32,017 bases of DNA from an uncultured beta proteobacterium (GCA_903838565.1 CAILZB010000032.1:1-32017); one strand, 5' to 3'; counted from the first letter of the stretch, positions 7,337 through 16,133 are shown. The notes: generated by a model not told the origin, from the sequence alone. Made by a program: numbers and translations.

Positions 7337-9895
7337 TTAAAACAGGTCGTCAAGCTCATCCGATCCACCGCCCGGCATCTTGCCGTGCTCCTGCAGATAG
7401 GCCTGGATCATCTGGGACTCGCGCGAAGTGTACATGGCGGCTTCTTCGAAAGTGAACGCCACCGCGCCGTGGGAACCCCCGAGCTGCTCCTGCAGCCCGC
7501 GCTGCAGGTTCTCGACACCCTTGATCATGAGAACGTTCTTGTCAGCGTCCAGCAGCTGGAACACCCCCGCCTCGGCGCTCATGCCGGACACCACCTGGGC
7601 ATCGAAGTCCAACCAGGACTCGGGCGGCAGCACCGCATCGGTGATCTTGGGCGCCAGATTGCATTTGAAGCAGCGCGCTGCCTCGGCGCGCGCGGTCGCG
7701 TCGTCAAAGCCTTTTTCCACTTCGTCCCAGCCGCCGCGTTGCGCCGGCTGCAGCATGATCGGGTGGAACTTGTGTTGCCGATTGAATTGCGGGTCGCGGC
7801 CCAGGAAGGGATCACTTTCCCAGCCGTCGCGCAGCAGTTGCTCCTCGATGTCACCGTCGCCACCGAGTTGCCGGTCCATGGCGGCTGCGGCCACGCGGCC
7901 CTGCGCAATGGATTCGATCAGCGTTGACGGCCCGAGCACGCAGTCGCCTCCCGCATAGACGCCGGCACGGCTGCTGAGCATGGAGTCCTGGCGCACCGTG
8001 ATGCGACCCTTTTGATCGGTCAGCACGCCGAAGCCTTCAAAGCGCTGCGGGTGCTGTCCCACAGCGGAGATCACCAGGTCCACCCGCTCGCAGCATTCTT
8101 CACCGGTGTCTATGGCCGAGCGGCGTTTGGAGGCATCGGGCGCACCCAGCGCCATACGGGCATAGGTGATGTTCAGGCCTTGGCCATCGCTGCCAACTTC
8201 AATCCTTTTGGGCGAGAGCAGGAAGTGCAGGTTCACGCCCTCGTCCACACAGCCCTCGACTTCCTCGGCGCGCGCCGGCATTTCATCCTGCGTGCGGCGA
8301 TACACCATGTCCACCTCGGCGCCGAAACGGCGGGACGAACGTGCGTTGTCGGTGGCGACATTGCCACCGCCTATGACCACCACCCTGGCGCCGGTCTGTA
8401 TGCCCGCCGGCGTGTTTACCAGCCCCATGGTGGCGGCCTTGAGGTAGGTGGGGCTGTCGACCACGCCGGGCAGATCTTCGCCGGGAATGCCCAGCTTGTC
8501 GCCGCCCTGCGCGCCGATGCCGATGAAGATCGCCTCGAAGCCCTGCCCGAACAGCGCGTCGGCGCTTTCCACGCGGCTATTGAACTGGAAAGCCACACCG
8601 AGCTTTTGTACTTCGGCGATTTCGTCGTCGATGACGTTGACAGGCACGCGGTAGGAGGGAATGCCGTAGCGGGCCATGCCGCCGGCTGCCGGCTGGGCAT
8701 CAAAGACGGTCACGGCGTGACCCTTCTTTGCCAGGTAATAGGCGACTGTCAGGCCCGCCGGGCCGGCGCCGATCACCGCGGCCTTGTGCCCGCTTGGCGC
8801 CAGTTGGGTTGAATATTGACGCCACAGTCCGGTGTCGTTGTCGGCCGCGATGCGTTTGAGCGAGCGGATCGACAGTGGATCATCGAGTTGTCCGCGCCGG
8901 CAGGCGGTCTCGCACATCGCGAAACAGGCGCGAGCGACGATGCCGGGGAAGGGCAGTTTCTCGCGCACCACGGCGATGGCTTCTCCGTACTTGCCTTGGG
9001 CCGCCAGTTGCACGTAGCGCGGCACGTCGATGCCGGCGGGACAGGCCTGCTTGCAGGGAACCATGCTTTGCTCGCGCAGGGCCGGATCCAGCGTGCGGTC
9101 GGTGAGGGCGCCGGTGGGGCAGACAACCACACAGGCTTGGCAAAACTTGCAGCCGGATTCGATCAGCGTGGGCGCAATCGTGCCGACGTAGCGGCGCACT
9201 CCCTGAGCGGTCTGCACCTCCTTGACCTCCAGGCAACCGACACCGCGCACCTCGTTGCAGGCCACCAGGCAGCGGCGGCAGTCGATGCACAGGTTGTAGT
9301 CCCGGTCGAAGAAAGGCTCGTTCGTGATGACGGGTAAACCCGCCGGCTTGTAGGGCGGTGTGGTGTTGGGGATCACGACGTAGTCGGCCACCTTGCGCAA
9401 CTCGCAGCTGGAAAAGATCGAGCAGCAGCGGGTCTCGGGCGGATTGCCGTACGAGCACTGCGTGCGCGAGCAGCCGTCGCGTTGCGGGCAAACCAGACAG
9501 ACATGAGGGTGCGGTCCCAGGATCTTCGCCAGATGTTCCTGGCGCGCCTTCTGGATCTGTGGCGTATTGCTGCGCACCGTCATGCCTTCGCGCACGGTGG
9601 TGGAACAGGCCTTGCTCATGCCGGGCGTGCCCTCGATTTCGATCAGGCAAAGATTGCAGCCGGAATCGGCCTTGTCACCGCAGGCGCGTTGCTGGGCCGG
9701 CGGCAGATCCGGGTGGGCGCACAACGCGGGAATATAGATCCCGGCCACGCTGGCGGCATTCAGCACCGAGGCGCCCGCCGGTGCCTGCACGCGCTTGCCG
9801 TCGATGCTGAGTTCCACCGGTTCCCCGAAGGCGAGCGCATCCGTGGCCCGGCTGGCTTTCCACCACGTGATGACTGAAGTCTGTTGCGCTGGCAT
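7337..9895 (-). CDS. bzdV: Multidomain Fe-S flavoprotein oxidoreductase BzdV
   Basis: An 852-residue fusion. Residues 25-105 form a NuoG-like [2Fe-2S] domain (Cys59, Cys80, Cys83, Cys97). Residues 120-165 have a His/Cys-rich Fe-S segment (HPHVCLVCPQRDGC). Two ferredoxin-type [4Fe-4S] sites follow (CIDCRRCLVAC at 203-213, CKFCQACVVVC at 249-259). The rest is a GltD-like module with N-terminal Cys clusters (281-332), an FAD motif GAGPAG at 376 and an NADPH motif GGGNVATD. It resembles BzdV of Azoarcus and KorC-type NADP:ferredoxin oxidoreductases, so it probably moves electrons between NAD(P)H and the ferredoxin BzdM that feeds the reductase. I start at MPAQQTSVITWW, with AGGAGA upstream. Confidence 0.88.
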   Translation of the reverse strand: MPAQQTSVITWWKASRATDALAFGEPVELSIDGKRVQAPAGASVLNAASVAGIYIPALCAHPDLPPAQQRACGDKADSGCNLCLIEIEGTPGMSKACSTTVREGMTVRSNTPQIQKARQEHLAKILGPHPHVCLVCPQRDGCSRTQCSYGNPPETRCCSIFSSCELRKVADYVVIPNTTPPYKPAGLPVITNEPFFDRDYNLCIDCRRCLVACNEVRGVGCLEVKEVQTAQGVRRYVGTIAPTLIESGCKFCQACVVVCPTGALTDRTLDPALREQSMVPCKQACPAGIDVPRYVQLAAQGKYGEAIAVVREKLPFPGIVARACFAMCETACRRGQLDDPLSIRSLKRIAADNDTGLWRQYSTQLAPSGHKAAVIGAGPAGLTVAYYLAKKGHAVTVFDAQPAAGGMARYGIPSYRVPVNVIDDEIAEVQKLGVAFQFNSRVESADALFGQGFEAIFIGIGAQGGDKLGIPGEDLPGVVDSPTYLKAATMGLVNTPAGIQTGARVVVIGGGNVATDNARSSRRFGAEVDMVYRRTQDEMPARAEEVEGCVDEGVNLHFLLSPKRIEVGSDGQGLNITYARMALGAPDASKRRSAIDTGEECCERVDLVISAVGQHPQRFEGFGVLTDQKGRITVRQDSMLSSRAGVYAGGDCVLGPSTLIESIAQGRVAAAAMDRQLGGDGDIEEQLLRDGWESDPFLGRDPQFNRQHKFHPIMLQPAQRGGWDEVEKGFDDATARAEAARCFKCNLAPKITDAVLPPESWLDFDAQVVSGMSAEAGVFQLLDADKNVLMIKGVENLQRGLQEQLGGSHGAVAFTFEEAAMYTSRESQMIQAYLQEHGKMPGGGSDELDDLF

Positions 9896-9915
9896 CGCTG
9901 GTTCTCCTGATTCGC

Positions 9916-10581
9916 TCAGAGCGCAGGCGCGCTCAATGCGCTGCGTGCCTGCGGGCTGGGGCCATAGCCCGGGTAATAGTGAGCTTGGCAAGCGCCGGCG
10001 CGCACTGCGGCGATGAAATCGGCCATGCAGGTGATGTCACCTTCGAACTCCGTGGCGCAGCGACCCACCGCTGCCGTCTTGTGGCAGTCGCTTCCCCCCA
10101 GCGTGGGCAAACCCAGGATTTGTGCTGCGCGCTGCGCGAGGCGATCGTCGTCGACGCTGTTGTTGCCGTTGTGCGTCTCGACCGCGGCTATGCCGTCCAG
10201 ATCCAGGATTCCTTCGAGCAGACTGGACAGTCCGACCTGGCGAAAGGGATGGGCCGGGACGCAGATCCCCCCCATTTCGTTGATGCGGGCGATGACTTCT
10301 TCCATGGGCAGGTAGTTGTCGCGGTTCCAGGTGTTCCAGCTGTCGTCTTCAACGCCGTAGGCCAGAAGATGGCCACGGTCGGTGGCGATCTCGACACCGC
10401 GCAGCACCAGCAGACCCTCATCCCTTCCCACTTGCAGCACGGGCTCGGAAGCTTCATAGGAGTAGTGCTCGGTGATGCACACGGCATCGATACCTAACAC
10501 TTTGGCACGTCGAATCAGGTCGACCGGCTCCAGCCAGTTGTCGTACGAGTACTTCGTATGACAGTGCGTGTCGATCCACAT
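9916..10581 (-). CDS. bzdU: PHP-domain metal-dependent hydrolase (BzdU position)
   Basis: A 221-residue PHP-superfamily protein. The N-terminal metal motif is 'MWIDTHCHTKYS' (His6, His8), followed by 'CITEHYS', 'VEIATDRGHLLAYG', 'PAHPFR' and 'GGSDCH', which together form the usual metal site of PHP phosphoesterases. The chosen ATG removes an unsupported N-terminal extension that would overlap the GNAT gene. Its position between the GNAT gene and bzdV matches bzdU of the Azoarcus operon, whose role is unknown to me. The substrate could be a phosphate ester or a nucleotide/CoA moiety. The symbol is by synteny. Confidence 0.75.
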   Translation of the reverse strand: MWIDTHCHTKYSYDNWLEPVDLIRRAKVLGIDAVCITEHYSYEASEPVLQVGRDEGLLVLRGVEIATDRGHLLAYGVEDDSWNTWNRDNYLPMEEVIARINEMGGICVPAHPFRQVGLSSLLEGILDLDGIAAVETHNGNNSVDDDRLAQRAAQILGLPTLGGSDCHKTAAVGRCATEFEGDITCMADFIAAVRAGACQAHYYPGYGPSPQARSALSAPAL

Positions 10582-10606
10582 GGTGCGCGGCGCCGAGCGT
10601 GACGGA

Positions 10607-11059
10607 TCAGGGCAACTCGAATTCGAGATTGATGCGTTTGGAGGGAACGAACTTCTGGCGCGCAAAAAATCGCTCGAGCGCGAAGTCGTCCCAGTTCACC
10701 AGGGTGTAGACCTTCTTCACGCCGGCGGCCTTCATGTTCATCATGAATTGGTCCAGCATTTCACTGGCCACGCCGTACTTGCGAAAATCGGGGTGAACGC
10801 CCAGTGCATCGATCGTCGCCGTGGCGTCGACGATGCCGAATTCGCCGAAGAACATGTATCCCATGACGAAGCCGACCACCTTGCCATCCTCTTCGCAGAC
10901 GATGGAGCAGTTGGTGTTGGCCTTGCGGTTCAGGATGCTGGCGATCTTTTTTTCGTAGTACTCGCGCCGCGGCTGCTGGCTCGCCGCCTCGTCGATGGCG
11001 ACGATGTCGTCCAGATCTTGTGCCTTGAGTACGCGCAGGATGCGCTGCTTGCTAGCCAT
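10607..11059 (-). CDS. bzdT: GNAT N-acetyltransferase (BzdT position)
   Basis: A 150-residue protein of the GNAT fold. The acetyl-CoA binding segment is 'ALGVHPDFRKYGVASEML' (R/K-x-x-G-x-A), followed by the usual 'VYTLVNWDDFALERFFARQKFVPSKR' strand-helix near the C-terminus. Two start codons are possible: the upstream ATG (11065) sits one base from the AAGGAG, while the ATG at 11059 has proper 7-base spacing, so I chose 11059. Its position corresponds to bzdT. It might acetylate a lysine of a pathway enzyme, since acetylation of aromatic CoA ligases is known elsewhere, but nothing here shows the target. Confidence 0.78.
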   Translation of the reverse strand: MASKQRILRVLKAQDLDDIVAIDEAASQQPRREYYEKKIASILNRKANTNCSIVCEEDGKVVGFVMGYMFFGEFGIVDATATIDALGVHPDFRKYGVASEMLDQFMMNMKAAGVKKVYTLVNWDDFALERFFARQKFVPSKRINLEFELP

Positions 11060-11109
11060 GTTCATTCTCCTTGTAGGCCGGCGCGTCGGGTGCGACCGTC
11101 GGCAGGTTT

Positions 11110-11517
11110 TTAATCAAACAATTCATCGCCCTTGGCCGCAGTCCGACCGGGGCGGACATAGATCGAACCCCAGGACTGGCTCGCATTCGACTTGTCGGCC
11201 GCGTCGTAGCAGACGGTGCACGACGCCTCGTCCGAGCTGCCCGATGGGCCGGCGGTGCTGGTGCCAAAGCGCTCAACGTGCACCTCGTAGCCCATGCCCT
11301 TGTAGTTCTCGACCACCTCCGACAGGCGCGGCTCGCCGATGGTGGTGCGCAGGATCCAGCCCTGCTGTTGCAGCAGGAAGGAAGGGTCGTTGCTGTCCAC
11401 GGCTCCCGCCGAGGAGCACGAAGTGGACGCGCAGTTCGAGCCCGAGGCGCAGGAACTTGCACTGGAGCAGGCAGCGTCGGCCTGCACGATGGGAATCATC
11501 ACTTGGCTCTTGCCCAT
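11110..11517 (-). CDS. bzdS: Cysteine-rich small protein (BzdS position)
   Basis: A 135-residue protein I cannot assign to a known family. Residues 15-38 are low-complexity Ser/Ala with four regularly spaced cysteines (Cys17, 23, 29, 34). A central folded part (FLLQQQGWILRTTIG...VVENYKGMGYEVHVE) follows, then a CxxC pair (Cys100, Cys103). The start has AAGGAG 6 bases upstream. It directly follows the ferredoxin gene with 9 bases between them and takes the place of bzdS. The cysteines suggest metal or Fe-S binding, perhaps in cofactor delivery or electron transfer to the reductase; this is inference. Confidence 0.65.
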   Translation of the reverse strand: MGKSQVMIPIVQADAACSSASSCASGSNCASTSCSSAGAVDSNDPSFLLQQQGWILRTTIGEPRLSEVVENYKGMGYEVHVERFGTSTAGPSGSSDEASCTVCYDAADKSNASQSWGSIYVRPGRTAAKGDELFD

Positions 11518-11526
11518 GTTCGCTCC

Positions 11527-11811
11527 TTACCAGGAATGCTTGATGGCGCCCGGCGTGCACGCCGTGGTGCAGGGCAAGCTGGTGTAGCCGGAGGCGGGCT
11601 TGCACTCCGAGCAGTCATACGACAGCGTGCGGCAATTGGGCTTCTTGACCCACACCACTTCGTCGTCGTAGTCGTCCACGAGGATTTCAAACATCTGCTT
11701 GGGACAGGCGCTGATACAGGCGCGAGCGGCAGCGCAGTTGATGCACTTGTCGGTGTCGATGCTGATGTAGTACTCGCCCGAGCCGTCCTTGTAACCGTAG
11801 TTGGCAATCAT
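11527..11811 (-). CDS. bzdM: 2[4Fe-4S]-type ferredoxin BzdM
   Basis: A 94-residue ferredoxin that should donate low-potential electrons to the benzoyl-CoA reductase. It has nine cysteines: Cys23, 26, 32, 36 (followed by Pro), 60, 67, 70, 81 and 85. The first cluster motif is C-x2-C-x5-C-x3-CP instead of the usual C-x2-C-x2-C-x3-CP, and the second has a long loop (C-x2-C-x10-C-x3-C), so the cluster geometry is not standard. I start at MIANYGYKDG, which has GAGGAA at 7-base spacing; the ATG at 11844 has no ribosome site. It lies 42 bases after bzdQ, as in the Azoarcus operon. Confidence 0.85.
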   Translation of the reverse strand: MIANYGYKDGSGEYYISIDTDKCINCAAARACISACPKQMFEILVDDYDDEVVWVKKPNCRTLSYDCSECKPASGYTSLPCTTACTPGAIKHSW

Positions 11812-11853
11812 CTGATGTTCCTCAGTAATGGCGCTGCAGGGCACCGAAGCGCT

Positions 11854-12768
11854 TCACGCGGCCTTGTCCTGTTTTTGCATCAGGGTGTAGCCAAAGAGCG
11901 CGGCACCCAGGGCGCCGGCGATCTGGCTGTCCACCTTGGTCTCCATGGCCTTGATACCCAGCAGCTTTTCGATGCGCCGCACCACGCCGGGATTTTTGGC
12001 GATGCCGCCCGTGATGAAGAACCCCTCTTCCACGCCGATGCGTTCCAGCAGGGACACGACGCGCTCGGCCATGGCCTGGCAGTAGGCGGCGATGACCTTG
12101 TTCTTGGTGTATCCGGCCTTGAGCAGGCCCAACGCCTCGGACTTGGCGAAGACCACGCAGACCGAAGACACGGCCTCGGGTTCGACATCAACATCGAAGG
12201 AGCGCGGGCCCAGTTCGGCAATCGGAATCTGCATCAGATCGGCGATCACCTCCATGCCGCGACCGGTGCCGGCGGCGCACTTGTCGTTCATGAGGAAGTT
12301 GGTGACCTTGCCTTTTTCGTCGCAGTGGATGGCCTTGCAGTCCTGGCCGCCCATGTCGAGAATGGTGCGCACACCGTTGCCTCCCATGTAGTTGGCGCCG
12401 CGTGCATGGCAGGCGATCTCGGTGATGGCTTTGTGCGCAAACGGCACGTTCACACGGCCGTAGCCTGTGCCCACGACATAGCGTATGTCCTCGAGCTTCA
12501 TGCCGCACTTGTCCATCACGCCTTGCAGCGCGTTCGTCGCCGAATCGGGTGAGTTGTTGCCGGTGCGCATGCTGTTGAAGCCGTACAGTTCTCCGTCCAC
12601 GACCAGTACCGCCTGCGACGACACCGATCCCACGTCGATGCCGCAGGTGATGATCTTGGCGCTCTTCCAGTCCTTGGTTTCATCGATCCAGACGTTTTCC
12701 TGCCAGCGCCAGAATTCCTTCTTCTCTGGAACGGTCTCAGCGATGACTTCCACACTTGTTGAACTCAT
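11854..12768 (-). CDS. bzdQ: Benzoyl-CoA reductase ATP-binding subunit BzdQ
   Basis: A 304-residue ASKHA-fold ATPase of the BadF/BadG/BcrA/BcrD family. The phosphate loop is 'CGIDVGSVSSQAV' near residue 42, the second phosphate motif 'LDMGGQDCKAI' near 138, and the adenosine motif 'FFITGGIAKNPGVV' near the C-terminus. Cys164 (NDKCAAGTGRG) and Cys204 (SSVCVVFAKSE) should share the bridging [4Fe-4S] cluster with the partner ATPase subunit. An N-terminal extension of about 38 residues precedes the ATPase core. ATP hydrolysis here drives two-electron reduction of benzoyl-CoA. AAGGAG at 7-base spacing fixes the start; it is 18 bases from bzdP. Confidence 0.93.
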   Translation of the reverse strand: MSSTSVEVIAETVPEKKEFWRWQENVWIDETKDWKSAKIITCGIDVGSVSSQAVLVVDGELYGFNSMRTGNNSPDSATNALQGVMDKCGMKLEDIRYVVGTGYGRVNVPFAHKAITEIACHARGANYMGGNGVRTILDMGGQDCKAIHCDEKGKVTNFLMNDKCAAGTGRGMEVIADLMQIPIAELGPRSFDVDVEPEAVSSVCVVFAKSEALGLLKAGYTKNKVIAAYCQAMAERVVSLLERIGVEEGFFITGGIAKNPGVVRRIEKLLGIKAMETKVDSQIAGALGAALFGYTLMQKQDKAA

Positions 12769-12786
12769 TTCATTCTCCTTGTTCGT

Positions 12787-13596
12787 TCAGTGCTGACGCT
12801 CGGCGGCGATCAGTGCGCAACCCAGCGCGCTGATGTACTCGGGCATGTCGGGCAGGGATATCGTGTCCACGCCCATGGCGTTCTTCAGTGACTGGACAAA
12901 GCCGGCGTTGTGCACCATGCCACCGATCAGCACCACTTCGCCCTCGATGCCGACGCGGCGCACCATGGCGCAGACCCGGCTGGCCACGGCGTCGAGCACG
13001 GCCTTGGCGATGTCGTTCTTGGGCGTGGCCGAGTGGATCAGCGACACCACTTCGGACTCGGCGAAAACCGTGCACTGGGCGTTCATGGGGATGGTCTTGT
13101 CGGACAGCAAGCTGGCGTCGCCAAACTCCTGTAGCGTCATCTGCAGCGCGCGCGACATGGCTTCGGCGAACGAGCCGGCCCCGGCGGCGCATTTCTCATT
13201 GCCCGCGAAGTCGATGGCGCGCCCCAGCGCGTCGGTCTTCATGCCGCGCCCTTCTTCAGCGCCGACATCGACCACGGTGCGCGCCAGCGGGTACATGTAG
13301 GACGCGCCTTTGGCGCCGGCGGTCATCTCGGTGATGCCCTCGGTGGAGAAGGCAACCTGTTTGCGCCCCGCACCGGTGGCGAATACGGCGGCGATCTGAT
13401 CGCGCGTCAGTCCGGCTGCGGCCAACGCATCGTCGTAGACCTTTTCCGCCGCCTGATCCGGGTCCAGATCGCCCGGCATCATGATTTGCGTCTTCCTCAC
13501 CTTGTACTTGAGTTGCGGCGCGCCCTCCACGGTGATTTCTTCGAGCAACACGACCTTGACGGTGCGCGAACCCATGTCTATGCCAGCGGTAATCAT
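12787..13596 (-). CDS. bzdP: Benzoyl-CoA reductase ATP-binding subunit BzdP
   Basis: A 269-residue second ASKHA ATPase subunit. It has the phosphate loop 'AGIDMGSRTVKVV' (residues 4-16), Cys136 (NEKCAAGAGSF) and Cys175 (NAQCTVFAESE) for the shared [4Fe-4S] cluster, and 'VVLIGGMVHNAGFV' as adenosine motif. The second phosphate motif reads 'VDVGAEEGRGMK' rather than the D-x-G-G-Q-D form seen in BzdQ, so the two ATP sites are not equivalent. The short length fits Azoarcus BzdP and argues against the roughly 440-residue BcrA/BadF. AAGGAGA precedes the ATG at 7-base spacing. Confidence 0.92.
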   Translation of the reverse strand: MITAGIDMGSRTVKVVLLEEITVEGAPQLKYKVRKTQIMMPGDLDPDQAAEKVYDDALAAAGLTRDQIAAVFATGAGRKQVAFSTEGITEMTAGAKGASYMYPLARTVVDVGAEEGRGMKTDALGRAIDFAGNEKCAAGAGSFAEAMSRALQMTLQEFGDASLLSDKTIPMNAQCTVFAESEVVSLIHSATPKNDIAKAVLDAVASRVCAMVRRVGIEGEVVLIGGMVHNAGFVQSLKNAMGVDTISLPDMPEYISALGCALIAAERQH

Positions 13597-13620
13597 CTTT
13601 GTCTCCTTGCAAGTAAGGGG

Positions 13621-14925
13621 TCAGGCAGCCTGGCGCCTGAGGCCCAGCTGCTCCATGAATGCATCGACACGGGCCTGAGTGCGCACCTCGTCGAACTCGC
13701 GCTCGTCGCCCATGTTGCCTTCGTAGGTCATGATCGGAACGCCCGCCTTGGCAATGCCCATGCGGTTTTCCATGATGCCCATGGACAGCCCTTCGCAACC
13801 GCGGTTCAGGTGCAACATCACGCCGTCGACCTGCCACTCCTTGACGATGCGCAGCATCATCTCGGTCTTCAGGCGCGGGTCGTAAAAGTGCTGCCATTGG
13901 GGCTTGGACAGGTTCCAGTCGGCATACAGGCGCAGTGCGGTCTGGCGGTCGTTCATCTCGATGCCCTTGTTCCAGGGCAGGGTGCGTCCACCCCAGCTGC
14001 CGTCTTCCTTGGTCTCCCAGATGCCTTCGAGTGCGAAGGTGTAGAGCGAGCCGATGGAGACCGCACCAAAAGTTTCCAGGTAGCGGAAGATCTTCAGGAA
14101 TGACCAGGGTGGTTGCGTGTCCGACATCATGCGCACGGTTTCGTTGGGCACGGCAGCGATGCCGCGCGCGACCCGGTCCTTGACTTCGTCGTACAGCTCA
14201 TCGTAGAAGTCGGCGCACCATTGCGACGACTTGGACAGCGTTGCCAGGACGTACAGGGAGTACATGGTCTTCTCGTCCAGTGGGGCGGGCTTGACCTTGT
14301 TCAGCGCGCAGATGTCGGCCCAGCGGCTGGTCGAGCGCATCTCGTTTTTCACGGCCTTGATGAACAACTCGTCGTCGAACTTTCGGCCCGTCGATTTTTC
14401 CAGGAATTCGATGCCTTCGTTGAGCTGTCCGACCACGTAGTCCAGGCGGGCGTCGGTCATGTCCTTGTACGGACCGACCCCCACGTCGACGTAGAACTGG
14501 GGCACCTGCTCGACGGTGGAGACATGCTGGTACCACTTGGAGTGCGAGCAGCAGATTTGAGTCTGGAAGATGAAATCGGGCTTGGGGAATTTGCCACCGA
14601 ACAGGTATTTGTCCAGGTGCATGCCGCCCCAGTAAATGCGCATGTAGGAGCACAGGTCGCGCGCAAAACCGTAGGATTCGGCCGCGTCCATGCACTCCTT
14701 GGCGAACTTGCGGTCGTGCGAGATCGCCGCCGCGTAGGGCTCGCCGGTAAGCGAGAAGACGTCTGTTCCCAGCCCGGCAGGCAAGGCGTCGAGCGCCCAG
14801 GCCGAGCCTGACCAGCGCAGGCCGCCGTTGTCCTTGGCTTTGGCGTAGTTCAGGTAGTACTGCTCGCGCAGTTCCTTGGCTTTCTTCCAGAGCTTCAGCG
14901 GCTCGGTCGGGTATTTGTTTTGCAT
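13621..14925 (-). CDS. bzdO: Benzoyl-CoA reductase catalytic-module subunit BzdO
   Basis: A 434-residue member of the 2-hydroxyacyl-CoA dehydratase D-component family (HgdA/BcrB/BadE/BzdO). Conserved cysteine contexts for the active-site Fe-S cluster are 'DLCSYMRIY', '[12 protein letters not shown]' and '[12 protein letters not shown]'. Together with BzdN it binds benzoyl-CoA and accepts electrons from the BzdPQ ATPase module. GGGAGA precedes the ATG. It lies 20 bases after bzdN and 24 bases before bzdP. Overall it looks intact; Cys-rich motifs and length agree with the Azoarcus-type subunit. Confidence 0.94.
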   Translation of the reverse strand: MQNKYPTEPLKLWKKAKELREQYYLNYAKAKDNGGLRWSGSAWALDALPAGLGTDVFSLTGEPYAAAISHDRKFAKECMDAAESYGFARDLCSYMRIYWGGMHLDKYLFGGKFPKPDFIFQTQICCSHSKWYQHVSTVEQVPQFYVDVGVGPYKDMTDARLDYVVGQLNEGIEFLEKSTGRKFDDELFIKAVKNEMRSTSRWADICALNKVKPAPLDEKTMYSLYVLATLSKSSQWCADFYDELYDEVKDRVARGIAAVPNETVRMMSDTQPPWSFLKIFRYLETFGAVSIGSLYTFALEGIWETKEDGSWGGRTLPWNKGIEMNDRQTALRLYADWNLSKPQWQHFYDPRLKTEMMLRIVKEWQVDGVMLHLNRGCEGLSMGIMENRMGIAKAGVPIMTYEGNMGDEREFDEVRTQARVDAFMEQLGLRRQAA

Positions 14926-14945
14926 GGACTGTGTCTCCCGTGGGT

Positions 14946-16085
14946 TCAGAAAAGGTCTTCTTCGCTCATCGTTTCGAGGAAGGCCTCGACCCGGATGCGG
15001 AACGGCCCGATCGGGTTGGTGATATCGAATTCGAGGAACAGCGTCGGGATCCCGTTGGATTCGAGGTGCCGTTTCAGATCGGGGTAGTCCCCTTCGTGCG
15101 GGTCGCAGAATTTCTGCTGCAGGAAGATCGCGGCGCGTGCGTTGAACTCCTTGGCCAGCCCCAGAACGTGGTCAAAGCGCGTATGGCTGGGGTAGTCCTT
15201 GGTCGGGCAGGCGGGTCGGTCGCAGTAGCGGTCGGCGATGGCCTTGATCACGTCTTCGTCGGGTTTGGACTCATTCCAGAAGTAGCGCGTTCCCGAACAC
15301 TGGTCATCAATCACGATGGTGGAGCCCACCGATTCGACCATGGCCATGAAGGCGATGTCGTCGTTCTCCGAGCCGATGGTCATGAAGCGCACGCCCTCAG
15401 GTCGCACCAAGCCGCGCGTGGGCAGCTTGGCCAGCACGCGCTTGAGCGCCTCGTTGTGTTCGCGCTTGTCGACAAACTGCGCCGTGAGGGAAGCGTAGAT
15501 CGCCTCCACGCCGCTGACCTGCGGGTTGGTGGCCTTGCGGTACTCGAACAGTTCGCGCAGCAGGCGGCGGTTCTCGTCCACCACGGCCAGCGCTTCCTTG
15601 AGCTTGGCGTCGGTCAGTTCCTTGCCTGTCAGCGCTTGCAGGAAGATGCGAAACGACTGCAGTTCGGCGTGGTGTGCTTTGCGGGCATGGACCGACTGCA
15701 CCTCGTTGGGCATGGGAACGTAATAATCCCACTGCACGCTGGGCACATTGCTGCGCCAGGAACTGAAGGTCTGGCGGTACTGGATGCACGACTGCGTCAG
15801 CGTCACGCCGTCGCAGTAATCGAAGCGCCCCAGAAGCCCCTGTGCCAGCGAGTCGCGGCAGAAGGGGCAGAACATGCCGAAGATGTGCGGCTCGGTGACG
15901 TTCTGCGGTTCGTGCGCTCCGAGCACCCGAACCGGCAGCATGTCGGCCGCGATCAGCAACTCCTCGGCGGTGTAGGTGCACATGGTGGCCACCACTTGGC
16001 CACCGGTGCGCTGCTTCCAGTCTTTGGCATAGTCGTGCCGCTTTTCGTACCAGCCCTTGAACTGGTCAAATAAACCGTCGCTCAT
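14946..16085 (-). CDS. bzdN: Benzoyl-CoA reductase catalytic-module subunit BzdN
   Basis: A 379-residue protein of the HgdB/BcrC/BadD family and first gene of the catabolic operon. Cysteines for the Fe-S centre lie in '[11 protein letters not shown]' (Cys36), '[10 protein letters not shown]' (Cys73, Cys76), '[12 protein letters not shown]' and, near the C-terminus, '[13 protein letters not shown]'. With BzdO it forms the ring-reducing module of the class I reductase that converts benzoyl-CoA to cyclohexa-1,5-diene-1-carbonyl-CoA. AAGGAGA sits before the ATG. The 299 bases upstream hold the predicted FNR-dependent, BzdR-repressed promoter. Confidence 0.94.
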   Translation of the reverse strand: MSDGLFDQFKGWYEKRHDYAKDWKQRTGGQVVATMCTYTAEELLIAADMLPVRVLGAHEPQNVTEPHIFGMFCPFCRDSLAQGLLGRFDYCDGVTLTQSCIQYRQTFSSWRSNVPSVQWDYYVPMPNEVQSVHARKAHHAELQSFRIFLQALTGKELTDAKLKEALAVVDENRRLLRELFEYRKATNPQVSGVEAIYASLTAQFVDKREHNEALKRVLAKLPTRGLVRPEGVRFMTIGSENDDIAFMAMVESVGSTIVIDDQCSGTRYFWNESKPDEDVIKAIADRYCDRPACPTKDYPSHTRFDHVLGLAKEFNARAAIFLQQKFCDPHEGDYPDLKRHLESNGIPTLFLEFDITNPIGPFRIRVEAFLETMSEEDLF

Positions 16086-16133
16086 TGAAGTCTCCTTGTT
16101 CGCAAGTCAGTCTGGCCGGGGTAGCGTCATGGA

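Noticed and set aside
9896..9991. 32-residue N-terminal extension of BzdV
   Set aside because: It overlaps the PHP gene and lacks a ribosome site; the ATG at 9895 has AGGAGA upstream.
14931..16073. Plus-strand ORF of 380 codons opposite bzdN
   Set aside because: Antisense shadow with no family features; bzdN is certain.
11854..16085. Thauera-type bcrCBAD assignment of the reductase
   Set aside because: BcrA/BadF is about 440 residues, while both ATPase subunits here are about 270-300, and gene order matches bzdNOPQM with bzdR upstream.
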